A stretch of 64,000 nt of DNA from Paracoccaceae bacterium. GTDB lineage: Bacteria > Pseudomonadota > Alphaproteobacteria > Rhodobacterales > Rhodobacteraceae. The notes below the pieces were generated by a model. The model had not been told where the DNA came from, did no database searches, and saw nothing but the letters and a program-made list of their open reading frames with translations. Both the position numbers and the translations under genes were made by a program. The stretch is taken from assembly GCA_024742455.1 (NCBI GenBank), contig JANSYL010000001.1:1-64000 (forward strand). Reading direction: 5' to 3'. Shown one piece after another: positions 44,344-52,399 of the stretch; the first letter of the stretch is position 1; each line of letters opens with the position of its first letter.

Positions 44344-44357
44344 TTGATTTGCATCAA
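44344..44357. promoter_or_regulatory. Perfect FNR/FnrL box
   Basis: TTGAT-TTGC-ATCAA matches the FNR consensus at every fixed position. It is 82 bases before the phosphatase-like gene on the plus strand and 98 bases before the DksA-like gene on the minus strand, so either or both could be oxygen-regulated. Confidence 0.7.
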
Positions 44358-44438
44358 GCCGCGCGGCGGGGCTTTTCCTCGGGCCGTGCCTCGGGCATGG
44401 TCCGCTGGTTTCACGCCCCCAGCCGAGGATTGGTTTTC

Positions 44439-44876
44439 ATGGATCTCCGCCCCGTCACCGACGACTACATCGCCGCCCCGCAGCTCGATCCGGGCGATTT
44501 CGCAGCCCTGGCCCAACAGGGCGTGACCACCGTGATCGACAACCGCCCCGACACCGAGGTGCCGCCCTCCCACCAGGCGGCGGCGATGCAGGCGGCGGCC
44601 GAGGCGGCCGGGCTGACCTTTGTCTACAACCCCGTGGTCCATACCGCCCTCACCGAGGCCCATATCGAGGAACAGGCCGATGCCATCGCCGCCTCCGACG
44701 GCAAGGTGGTGGCCTATTGCGCCTCGGGCACACGTTCCACCATCGTCTGGGCCCTGGGGGCGGCGGGCGAGATGGACCCCGATGACATAATCGCCAGGGC
44801 CAAGGGCGCGGGGTATGACCTTGCCCATCTGGCCCCGGAACTGGCGCGCCGCGCCGCCGGGGCCGGCGAGGGGTGA
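44439..44876 (+). CDS. DUF442/TIGR01244-type phosphatase-like protein
   Basis: A 145-residue protein with a Cys-x5-Arg phosphatase loop, YCASGTRS (Cys94, Arg99). It matches the beta-lactamase-hydrolase-like DUF442 family from MDLRPVTDDYIAAPQL onward, with TTVIDNRPDTEVP near residue 35. Relatives include persulfide/sulfide-related proteins, and some carry a fused metallo-beta-lactamase domain; this one is stand-alone. ATG 44439 has GAGGA 12 bases upstream. Its stop overlaps the next gene (GTGA). Confidence 0.88.
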   Translation: MDLRPVTDDYIAAPQLDPGDFAALAQQGVTTVIDNRPDTEVPPSHQAAAMQAAAEAAGLTFVYNPVVHTALTEAHIEEQADAIAASDGKVVAYCASGTRSTIVWALGAAGEMDPDDIIARAKGAGYDLAHLAPELARRAAGAGEG

Positions 44877-45745
44877 ACGCCCTTTCGGCAAACGCCCGCG
44901 GCATCCTGTTCATGATCGCCGCGATCTTTCTGTTTTCCAGCATGGACGCCATGGCCAAGCACCTTTCGGCGACCTATGACACGGTGCAGGTGGTCTGGGC
45001 GCGTTATGCCGGGCAGATGGCGGTGGTGGCGCTGATCCTCGCACCGCGCCTGCACCTTCTGATCCGCACCAATCATCCCTGGCTGCAGCTTCTGCGCTCG
45101 GGATTCCTGTTTGCCGCGACCTTCTGCTTCTTCACCTCGCTGACGATGATCGACATCGCGGCGGCGACCGCGCTGTTGAACATCCACCCCCTGCTGCTGA
45201 CCCTCGGGGCCGCTCTGGTCCTGCGCGAGGCGTTGGGCCCGCGCCGGATCTTCGGTATCGGGGCCGCGCTGGCAGGCGCGCTGATCATCCTGCGCCCCGG
45301 CAGCGAGGTTTTCTCGACCGCCGCTCTCCTGCCGCTGGCCGCCGGCTGCTGCTACGCGGCCTATGCGCTGACCACCCGTTTTCTGGGCCGGGATGAACCG
45401 ATCCTGACCTCGTTTCTCTACACCGCGCTGATCGGCACGGTGGTGTCCTCGGTGATGGTGGCGGGCCGCTTCACCATGCCGCCCACGGGCGACGCCGCGC
45501 TGTTCCTGGCCCTCGGCGCGATCGCCGCGCTTGGCCAGTTCTTCCTGATCCGGTCCCTGACCGTGGCCGAGGCGGGCGTGGTGGCACCCTTCGGGTATTC
45601 GGGCGTCGTGTTCTCGACGCTCTGGGGGCTGACGGTTTTCGGCGAGGTCCCCGATGCCATGACGATCCTCGGTGCGGTTGTGATCGTCGGGGCGGGGGTT
45701 TATGTCTGGCACCGCGAAACGCAGGCCCGGGCCGCGCCCGGCTGA
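44873..45745 (+). CDS. DMT superfamily (EamA) transporter
   Basis: A 290-residue protein with ten hydrophobic segments and two EamA repeats, starting MNALSANARGILFMIAAIFLFSSMDAMAK in overview. Typical features are FTSLTMIDIAAATALLNIHPLLLTL-like helices and a VVAPFGYSGVVFSTLWGL segment near the end. It exports or imports small metabolites of unknown identity. The GTG start overlaps the phosphatase-like stop, so translation is coupled and the FNR box may govern both. Confidence 0.9.
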   Translation: MNALSANARGILFMIAAIFLFSSMDAMAKHLSATYDTVQVVWARYAGQMAVVALILAPRLHLLIRTNHPWLQLLRSGFLFAATFCFFTSLTMIDIAAATALLNIHPLLLTLGAALVLREALGPRRIFGIGAALAGALIILRPGSEVFSTAALLPLAAGCCYAAYALTTRFLGRDEPILTSFLYTALIGTVVSSVMVAGRFTMPPTGDAALFLALGAIAALGQFFLIRSLTVAEAGVVAPFGYSGVVFSTLWGLTVFGEVPDAMTILGAVVIVGAGVYVWHRETQARAAPG

Positions 45746-45775
45746 GCCCTGCGCCTGAAGGACCCCACGACGCCG

Positions 45776-46735
45776 ATGCCCCGCCATTCCCGCACCCCCT
45801 GGCAAGACCGGCTGGTCGACCGCGCCGTGCGTCTGACGATCGGGGCGATGCTGGTTTTGCCCTATCGCTGGCGGGTGCCGCTGGCAGGATGGCTGTTCCG
45901 GCCGGTCGGGCGGCTGGTGGGGTATCGCGACCGGGCCGAGGAAAACCTGACCTACATCTTTCCGGACATGCCCGCGCCCGAACGCCGCCGCATCGCCCGC
46001 GCGGTGCTGGACAATTTCGGCCGGGTCCTGATCGAGAATTACGGCACCGCCGATCAGCTTGCGCGCGCCCATCGCTGGCAGCCTGAGGGGGCCGGATTTG
46101 CGCGCGCCGAAGAGGCGCGCGCTGCGGGCCGCCCGATCCTGCTGGTCTCGGGGCATTTCGGCAACTACCAGGCGGTGCGCGCGGCACTGAACGTGCGGGG
46201 CTACGCAGTGGGTGGGCTCTACCGGGCGATGAACAACCCCTATCTCAACGACCATTACGTCGCTTCGGTCGCAGGCATCGGCGGCCCTGTCTACCCGCGC
46301 GACCGGCGCGGGCTGGCAGGGTTCGTGAAGACATTGCGACAGGGTGGTCAGACGGCAATGCTGATCGACCAGTATTTCGCCGACGGCGTACAGCTCGACT
46401 TCATGGGGCAGCCTGCGCCTACCTCGCTGTCGGCGGCGGAGATGGCACTGAAATACGACGCGCTCCTGATCCCGGCCTATGCCGAACGGTCAGAAAACGG
46501 CCTCGATTTCACCATCACGCTGGAAGAGCCGATCGTCCATTCAGACCCGCGCCGTATGACCCAGGCGCTCAACCACAGCCTCGCTGCCCGGGTGCAAGCC
46601 CGGCCCGGGCAATGGTTCTGGGTACATCGTCGGTGGAAACCGGGACGCCAGGCCCGCTATTTCCCGCCCTACGAACCCGACGAAGACAGGCTCGAGCAGG
46701 AACGCGATCCTGATCAGTCTCCAGAAGGTTGCTGA
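45776..46735 (+). CDS. LpxL/HtrB-like acyltransferase with an altered active-site motif
   Basis: A 319-residue member of the LpxL/lysophospholipid acyltransferase family, which adds acyl chains to lipid A or other lipids at the inner membrane. The general layout is intact (YRDRAEENLTYIFPD, SGHFGNYQAVRAAL, MLIDQYFADGVQLDFMG). The catalytic HX4D/E motif reads His127-FGNY-Gln132: Gln replaces the acidic residue. The codon is CAG at 46169-46171, one base from GAG. It may be inactive or use another residue. The end overlaps the convergent DUF1223 gene by 22 bases. Confidence 0.85.
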   Translation: MPRHSRTPWQDRLVDRAVRLTIGAMLVLPYRWRVPLAGWLFRPVGRLVGYRDRAEENLTYIFPDMPAPERRRIARAVLDNFGRVLIENYGTADQLARAHRWQPEGAGFARAEEARAAGRPILLVSGHFGNYQAVRAALNVRGYAVGGLYRAMNNPYLNDHYVASVAGIGGPVYPRDRRGLAGFVKTLRQGGQTAMLIDQYFADGVQLDFMGQPAPTSLSAAEMALKYDALLIPAYAERSENGLDFTITLEEPIVHSDPRRMTQALNHSLAARVQARPGQWFWVHRRWKPGRQARYFPPYEPDEDRLEQERDPDQSPEGC

Positions 46736-47439
46736 TCGAGCCGCGCCGCCGCCACGATCTGTCCATGCCCCGGACGCTGGAACAGCACTGCGTGCGGCGC
46801 ATCCGCCTCGGGTGTCACGCGGGTTTCGAACGGACCGTCCCCGTCCCAGGTCGCAACCACAGCCCAGGACCGGACGACATTGTAGTGATCGGCCTCGCGC
46901 CCGGCATTCTCGCCCCGTTCGATGGACACCTGTTCATGGGACGAGAACCGCACCAGGTGCACCTCGAGCGGCCCGGGCGCGGCCCCGGCCCGGGGCTCTG
47001 CCGTGATGCGGAACGCCCCGCCCGGCAATGCCCTGACCGCCACAGTGATCTCGGGCGGCAGATCGGCATGACGGCGGATCGCATCGGCCACCTCCATCGG
47101 GCGCACCCCCACGATCCGGTCTACCCCACCGACCACCATCTGCGGCGTGTAGACAAGCGTAGTGCCCGAGGCATGGGCGTAGCCGTGCTGGCGCGCGGTG
47201 AAGGCCGGCTGGGCAAAGGTGTCGGCCCAGCCGATATAGTCCCAGTAATCGACATGCAGCGCCAGCGCGATCACGTCCTCGCGGGCCGCCAGTTCCCCGA
47301 TCATCGCATCGGCGGGCGGACAGGACGAACAACCCTGCGAGGTGAAAAGCTCCACCACCACCGGCCCGCTCTGCGCGGTACCGGTCCCGGGCATCAGGGC
47401 AAGACACAGGCTGGTGGCCAGGGCAGGAAAAACGCGCAT
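46714..47439 (-). CDS. DUF1223 thioredoxin-like secreted protein
   Basis: A 241-residue protein with a signal peptide (1-23, ending GTAQ-SG) and a DUF1223 domain. It starts VVVELFTSQGCSSCPPAD, with a redox-type Cys37-x-x-Cys40 pair. The family-specific LHVDYWDYIGWADTFA and TLVYTPQMVVGG follow. Members are predicted periplasmic thioredoxin-like proteins with no assigned substrate. ATG 47439 fits the signal peptide; the frame is open further upstream. Confidence 0.88.
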   Translation of the reverse strand: MRVFPALATSLCLALMPGTGTAQSGPVVVELFTSQGCSSCPPADAMIGELAAREDVIALALHVDYWDYIGWADTFAQPAFTARQHGYAHASGTTLVYTPQMVVGGVDRIVGVRPMEVADAIRRHADLPPEITVAVRALPGGAFRITAEPRAGAAPGPLEVHLVRFSSHEQVSIERGENAGREADHYNVVRSWAVVATWDGDGPFETRVTPEADAPHAVLFQRPGHGQIVAAARLDQQPSGD

Positions 47440-47546
47440 GGTGGCTCCGTGTCTTCGGTTGGATTGGTGGGCGACGCGCTCAGCCCCGCCCCTGTTAGGT
47501 AGTCCAGCGGGTTCTGCGCCGCCAATCAAGCCTTTGCGAGACCGCG

Positions 47547-47996
47547 TTACAGCCAGCGCCGCGTCGCGTGAAGGTAGCGCGCGGCCTCATCCCCGAAGGC
47601 ATCGCGCAGCCCCGCCTCCTCCTCGAGAATGAACCGCCGGGTGATCACGGCGATGAACGCCACCGGGACCAGGACCGGGCTCAGCGCGCCCGCGATCAGA
47701 ACCGCCCCCGCCAGGATCGCGGCCATCCCCAGGTAGATCGGGTTGCGGCTCAGACGATAGGGGCCTTCCACGATCAGGACGCGCGGTGCTTCGCGCGGCT
47801 CGATCGGGGTCGCCTTGCGGTAAAACCACACCCCCGACCAACCGGTCAGCCCAAGTCCCGCCATCATCACCCCCCAGCCTGCGGCCTGCCAGACCGGGCC
47901 GAAGGCGGTGACCAGCGGAAGACCCGCCGCCAGCACCCAGATCACTGCCAGCGCAAGCAGGAACCAGACCGGCGGGATGTCGGGAAAGTCTTTCAT
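47547..47996 (-). CDS. Isoprenylcysteine carboxyl methyltransferase-like membrane protein
   Basis: A 149-residue protein with four hydrophobic segments and the ICMT/PEMT-type C-terminal motif GPYRLSRNPIYLGMAAILAG, followed by RRFILEEEAGLRDAFGDEAARY. In bacteria such proteins are SAM-dependent methyltransferase relatives of unknown substrate. ATG 47996 follows GGAG; earlier in-frame starts lack a ribosome site. It is divergent from the phosphatase gene at 48114. Confidence 0.88.
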   Translation of the reverse strand: MKDFPDIPPVWFLLALAVIWVLAAGLPLVTAFGPVWQAAGWGVMMAGLGLTGWSGVWFYRKATPIEPREAPRVLIVEGPYRLSRNPIYLGMAAILAGAVLIAGALSPVLVPVAFIAVITRRFILEEEAGLRDAFGDEAARYLHATRRWL

Positions 47997-48113
47997 GCCC
48001 GTCTTCTCCATCTGCCGGGTTGATCGCGTCCGGCTTGCGACCGGCGCCAAGAACAGGAATAAGCGCGCGACCCGGCGGGCGAAACCCCGCATGATCAAGG
48101 ACAGTTCCGCACC

Positions 48114-48740
48114 ATGCCCGACACCCGCGACCCGATGGCCGCCCTGCCACCGGTTTCTCCCTGGGGCTATTTCCTTGGCTTCGTCTGGCGCGACCATGCC
48201 TTCGTACGCTTCGTCTATCCGAACTGGCACAAGGTCGATGACGAGCTCTACCGCACCGCCCATCCCTCACCCCGGCGCCTGCGCATCGCCAAACGCCGCG
48301 GCATCCGGTCGGTTCTGTCGCTGCGGGGCGACATGCTGAACACGCCCAATCTCATCGAGCGGCGCGCGGCGGTCGAGATCGGCTTGCCGGTTCAGGCGGT
48401 CCGGATGCGGACGGTCTCACTTCCGGACGCGGCCACCCTTCTCAAGCTGATCGACTTGCTCAGAACCATGGCGAAGCCGATGCTTGTGCATTGCAAATCC
48501 GGCAGCGACCGGACCGGGCTCGCGGTCACGCTGTACCTGCATGTCATCAAGGGCCAACCTCTCGATGAAGCCCGGCGCGCGCTGTCATGGAAATACGGCC
48601 ATTGGTCCTTCGGCTCGGCGGGCGTCGTGCACCGCTTGCTCGACGCCTATGCCGCCGCCCATGCGGCCACCGGCATCGGGTTCGAGGATTGGGTGCGGCA
48701 GGATTATGACGCCGTGGCCCTCATGACAGATCCGGACTGA
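48114..48740 (+). CDS. Dual-specificity/tyrosine phosphatase-like protein
   Basis: A 208-residue protein with the Cys-x5-Arg loop HCKSGSDRTG (Cys127, Arg133) and an upstream DDELYRTAHPSPRRL that matches bacterial DSP-type phosphatases. It could dephosphorylate proteins, inositides or glycan intermediates. There is no signal peptide. Its last 20 bases overlap the convergent GT25 gene. Its position beside the glycosyltransferase cluster suggests, but does not show, a link to glycan synthesis. Confidence 0.85.
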   Translation: MPDTRDPMAALPPVSPWGYFLGFVWRDHAFVRFVYPNWHKVDDELYRTAHPSPRRLRIAKRRGIRSVLSLRGDMLNTPNLIERRAAVEIGLPVQAVRMRTVSLPDAATLLKLIDLLRTMAKPMLVHCKSGSDRTGLAVTLYLHVIKGQPLDEARRALSWKYGHWSFGSAGVVHRLLDAYAAAHAATGIGFEDWVRQDYDAVALMTDPD

Positions 48741-49515
48741 CGAGGTTGTCGGTTACCGCGATGCCACACCGCTCGGCACCGCGCCAATGCGCCACGATCC
48801 GCGCCGCCATTGCGATCTGCGCCCCCCACCGCCGCGCCCGGTAGGCGAGCCGTGCCCCCGGAGCCAGCGCCCTCGGGGGTGGCTTGGCGACGCGGTCGAT
48901 CAGGGAAGGCGCGGCCATCGGCGCCTGACGCCCATAGGCCTCGGCTTGGTCCAGCTGGATCGACAGGGCCGGGTCTGCCTGGTAGCTGACCAGCCCCCGG
49001 CAACCCGAAATCAACGCGTCCGACGGGGCCCCGGCGCGGGCCGCCGCCGCCAGAAGTTTCCGCGCCCCCGAGGGCCAGACAACCATTGCCGCCGACCCGG
49101 TCCGGTCAAGATAGAGGCGCCGGATCGCCGCGGCGTGATGTGGGCGGCGTGCCACCAGTTTCCGGCGGCTTCGGGTTTCAAGGCTGATATGGTCGATGCC
49201 CGTCAGGGCCGCGAAACGGCCCAGATGATCGGGCAGATCACGGGCCAGCCAGGCATCGTCCTCAAGCACGAGGCAGGGCGCATCCAGCGCCAGCACCCGT
49301 CGCCACGCCGCCATATGCGAGGCACAGAGCGCCATCTCCGTCACCCGCATCGGACGCTGCCAGCGGTGCCAGACCGGATCGGCCTCGGGCGGGTGCAGCG
49401 TGCCGGGCGTGACCGCCGGGACCCTTTCCCAGTCCAGCCCCAGAGTCTCCATCTGTGCCTGCATGAAGGCCATCCGGTCGGTCGCCCCGTCCATGTTGAT
49501 GATCAGCGCCCGCAT
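48721..49515 (-). CDS. Glycosyltransferase family 25 protein (first of three)
   Basis: A 264-residue GT25 enzyme, typical of LPS and capsule biosynthesis. It begins MRALIINMDGATDRMAFMQ and has SHMAAWRRVLALD and the LVLEDDAWL acidic motif (the EDD box that binds the metal-sugar nucleotide). ATG 49515 is chosen for the conserved start; a TTG at 49524, overlapping the upstream stop, is possible. It follows the GT4 gene by 5 bases and is probably in one operon with it. Confidence 0.88.
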   Translation of the reverse strand: MRALIINMDGATDRMAFMQAQMETLGLDWERVPAVTPGTLHPPEADPVWHRWQRPMRVTEMALCASHMAAWRRVLALDAPCLVLEDDAWLARDLPDHLGRFAALTGIDHISLETRSRRKLVARRPHHAAAIRRLYLDRTGSAAMVVWPSGARKLLAAAARAGAPSDALISGCRGLVSYQADPALSIQLDQAEAYGRQAPMAAPSLIDRVAKPPPRALAPGARLAYRARRWGAQIAMAARIVAHWRGAERCGIAVTDNLVSPDLS

Positions 49516-49520
49516 CGTGA

Positions 49521-50543
49521 TCAATACCGCCCCTCGAAAATCTCGAAATACCTGGCGAGCACGCGGTCACGGGTAAAGCGCGCATGCAGCGTGGCGCGCC
49601 CGCCCTCGACCAATGACCGCCGCAGCGCCGGATCGTCCTGAAGCCGCCCGATCGCCCCGGCCATGGACGCCGGATCACCGATCGGGGTGATCAGCGCATC
49701 AACCCCGTCGCTGGCGAACCAGCTCGGCCCTTCGGAGGCGGTCGTGACCACGGGCACCCCGACATGCCAGGCCTCCAGAATGACATTGCCGAGCGGTTCG
49801 TGCCGTGACGGCATCACGAGGCAATCAGCGGCAGCGACCACGTGCATCGGTTCATCGAGCCAGCCGAAAAACCGCGTCCGCCCGGCCAGCGCCAGCCTGT
49901 CCACCTGCGCGCGCAGGGCCGCCTCCTCTTCGCCCGCACCGATCAGCCACAGCCAGGCATCGGGCCGCCCCGCCATCGCCTCGACGAGATCGGCAAAGCC
50001 CTTGCGACGAATGAAGCGTCCGATACCGGCGACAACGAAAGCCTCCTTCGGCGTATCGATGTCGGCACGATCAATGGGTGCCGCCGAGACCTGCCGGGCA
50101 AAATTCGAAACTACCGGAACCGGCTTTCGCCAACCCATCTGCACGCATTTCTCGGCGATCCCCGGGGTGTTGGCAACGATCAGGTCGTTGTTCTGAAAGT
50201 TTTTAAGGTGACGCGGATAATCGCCCAGGCGGGTCAGTTTCACGCAACCCGGCCGGTGGGGGATCAGGCGCGAGGACCGTGACATCCAGGCCATAATGAC
50301 ATCCGGCTCCCAGGCCCGGATCATCCGATGCACGCGCCAGGCGAAAACCGGCGCGCTCAGGGACAGCCTGCGGTAATGGTTGGTCATCACCGGCCCCAGC
50401 GCCGCCACCTCGTTCAGCCACAACCGCCCCGGCCGTGTCACGAACCGCTGCTCCGCCCCGCGCTCGGCAAACCCTTCCACAAGGTTGACGAAAAACCGCT
50501 CAGCCCCGCCTTCCTTGCCGAAATGCATGTGCAGGATTTTCAT
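49521..50543 (-). CDS. Glycosyltransferase family 4 (GT-B) protein
   Basis: A 340-residue GT-B glycosyltransferase. The N-terminal MKILHMHFGKEGGAERFFVNL has the glycine-rich donor-independent start, and the C-terminal half has the GT4 signature PSRHEPLGNVILEAWHVGVPVVTT (an E-x7-E type motif). ATG 50543 has a GGGAGA site. It adds a sugar to a lipid-linked or LPS-core acceptor; donor and acceptor are unknown. It sits between GT25 genes on the same strand. Confidence 0.92.
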   Translation of the reverse strand: MKILHMHFGKEGGAERFFVNLVEGFAERGAEQRFVTRPGRLWLNEVAALGPVMTNHYRRLSLSAPVFAWRVHRMIRAWEPDVIMAWMSRSSRLIPHRPGCVKLTRLGDYPRHLKNFQNNDLIVANTPGIAEKCVQMGWRKPVPVVSNFARQVSAAPIDRADIDTPKEAFVVAGIGRFIRRKGFADLVEAMAGRPDAWLWLIGAGEEEAALRAQVDRLALAGRTRFFGWLDEPMHVVAAADCLVMPSRHEPLGNVILEAWHVGVPVVTTASEGPSWFASDGVDALITPIGDPASMAGAIGRLQDDPALRRSLVEGGRATLHARFTRDRVLARYFEIFEGRY

Positions 50544-50619
50544 GGCCGTGTCTCCCACATGCCTGGGGCGTTCAGATTACCCATCACCTGGACATGGCCA
50601 GACGCCGGATACCAAAGAC

Positions 50620-51381
50620 TCACAGGCCCCTCCGCTGGATGCGCGATCTGATCAATCCCCATCTGTATCCGGCCTGATACCGCAAGCCTGCCAGGCTGCG
50701 CGCCAGCCAGGACCGCGGATCGGCCCGGTTTGCGGCCCGCCTGGCGGCGCCGATCGTGCCCACCTTGGTGTCCTGTGCGCCGATGGCTATGGGGGCCGGG
50801 TCCACCATAGCCACAGTGATCCCGAACTCCCAATGGAACTTCTGATCCTCGTCGATGGGGCGGAAAAACGGCACCGAACGTTGCAGCAGGCGCTCCGCCG
50901 CCGTGCGCCGGATCGCATAGCCCAACATGGTGCTCGGCACCCGGGTCGGTTGACCGATCTGCAACTCCGGACCAATCGAACGGGTCGGTGCAGCCCATTG
51001 CACCGGCTTCATGCTGAACAGCTTTGCGACATCCCACGCACCGGCATCACCTTCCAGCGCGGCCACCACACCACCCAGGTCGCCCACAACGCGGAAATCA
51101 TCCTCAAGCACAATCGCCCCGTCGGCGTCGCTGTCCAGCAGCGCCTGCCAACACGCCATGTGGCTGAGATAGACACCGATCTCGCCCCGAACCAAGGGAT
51201 ATCGCGCGTGGCGCCGGTTCCTGTCCTCATCATAGACCCGCGCGACCTCGTCCGCACCAAGGGCCCGCCCGTCAACCGCCTCGATCCGCTCCCAGGCGAT
51301 CCCTGCCCCGTCCAGCTCGGCTGCGACGCGGTCAAGCCGCTCGGGACTGTCGGCCATGTTGATCACGTAGACGGGCCACAT
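50620..51381 (-). CDS. Glycosyltransferase family 25 protein (second of three)
   Basis: A 253-residue GT25 enzyme starting MWPVYVINMADSPERLDRV. It has RGEIGVYLSHMACWQALLDSD and AIVLEDDFRV (EDD box), and later PSTMLGYAIRRTAAERLL. AAGGAG precedes ATG 51381. It differs from the other two GT25 genes in most positions outside the motifs, so this is not a recent duplication. It probably acts on the same glycan as its neighbours. Confidence 0.9.
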   Translation of the reverse strand: MWPVYVINMADSPERLDRVAAELDGAGIAWERIEAVDGRALGADEVARVYDEDRNRRHARYPLVRGEIGVYLSHMACWQALLDSDADGAIVLEDDFRVVGDLGGVVAALEGDAGAWDVAKLFSMKPVQWAAPTRSIGPELQIGQPTRVPSTMLGYAIRRTAAERLLQRSVPFFRPIDEDQKFHWEFGITVAMVDPAPIAIGAQDTKVGTIGAARRAANRADPRSWLARSLAGLRYQAGYRWGLIRSRIQRRGL

Positions 51382-51490
51382 CGCGGGGCTCCTTCGGGCG
51401 GGTCGCGGGCGCGGTCTACGCAGCGGCGCGGGCGATGACAAGCGCCCTGCCCTTGCCAGCCCCGCCGTTTCGCGGCAAAGCGCGGCCTGC

Positions 51491-52306
51491 ATGACCCAAG
51501 CCATCCCCATCCATGTCATCAATCTCGACCGGCGGCCCGACCGGCTCGAACGGATCGGCGACCACCTCGCGGCACGCGGCGTGGCCTTCCACCGCCAGTC
51601 CGCCTGTGACGCGCAAGCCGTGCCCGAGGCCGAAATTGCCCGTGTCATCCAGGCCACCGGTGCTCTCGGGCGTCTTGGCCTGGGTGACCGGGCCTGCACC
51701 GTCAGTCATACCCTGGCCTGGTCCGCCTTTCTCGACGGCCCGGCCAGTCATGCCCTGTTTCTGGAAGATGATATCTTTCTCGCCGAAGATCTGGCCGACA
51801 CCCTTTCCAGCACTGACTGGATTCCGCCATCCACCCACGCGGTGAAACTGGAGAAATTCAATGCGGGCACCTCGCGCCTGCTTCTGGCGCCTGCGGTCGG
51901 GGCCACGCCGAGGGGCCGCGCGCTTCACCCGATGCGGTCGCGCCATGTGGGGGGCGGCGCCTATATCCTGTCGCGCAAGGGGGCCGAGGCGGCGCTGGCC
52001 TATCGCGGCCGCTACACCGTGCCGATCGACCATTTCCTGTTCAACGATACCGTATCGCCGATCCGCAAGGCGCTGAACGCGGCCATGGTCGTGCCCGCGA
52101 TGGCGACGCAACGCGCCTATGGCTATGAAAGCGACATCGCGCCCCTGGGCAAGGCGATCCGGCCCAAGGGCTGGCGCAAACGCCTCAGGACGCTGCGCCG
52201 TGGCCTGGCCGAGGTCAGCCAGGCCCCCCGGCAAGCCGTTCAATGGGCAACCGGGGCGGCGCGCATCATCGAGGTGGGGTTCGAGGAAACCCCGCCGCGC
52301 GGATAA
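51491..52306 (+). CDS. Glycosyltransferase family 25 protein (third of three)
   Basis: A 271-residue GT25 enzyme starting MTQAIPIHVINLDRRPDRLERI. It has GDRACTVSHTLAWSAFLD and ALFLEDDIFL (EDD box), and RHVGGGAYILSRKGAEAAL near 160. It is divergent from the second GT25 gene, with a 109-base gap. It keeps the full length of the family and closes the glycan cluster before acnA. Confidence 0.9.
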   Translation: MTQAIPIHVINLDRRPDRLERIGDHLAARGVAFHRQSACDAQAVPEAEIARVIQATGALGRLGLGDRACTVSHTLAWSAFLDGPASHALFLEDDIFLAEDLADTLSSTDWIPPSTHAVKLEKFNAGTSRLLLAPAVGATPRGRALHPMRSRHVGGGAYILSRKGAEAALAYRGRYTVPIDHFLFNDTVSPIRKALNAAMVVPAMATQRAYGYESDIAPLGKAIRPKGWRKRLRTLRRGLAEVSQAPRQAVQWATGAARIIEVGFEETPPRG

Positions 52307-52354
52307 TCCCGCCGCCGATCCCGCACGCAACGGCACCGTACGGCACAAGGAAAA

Positions 52355-52374
52355 GGGGCGCCCCGTGGCGCCCC
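52355..52374 (-). terminator. Rho-independent terminator of acnA
   Basis: GGGGCGCC and GGCGCCCC pair around CCGT. Read on the minus strand the stem is followed by TTTTCCTTG, which fits the end of acnA. It may also serve the convergent GT25 transcript. Confidence 0.75.
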
Positions 52375-52399
52375 CTTGATCCAGTTTGCAAAGGCCCGG

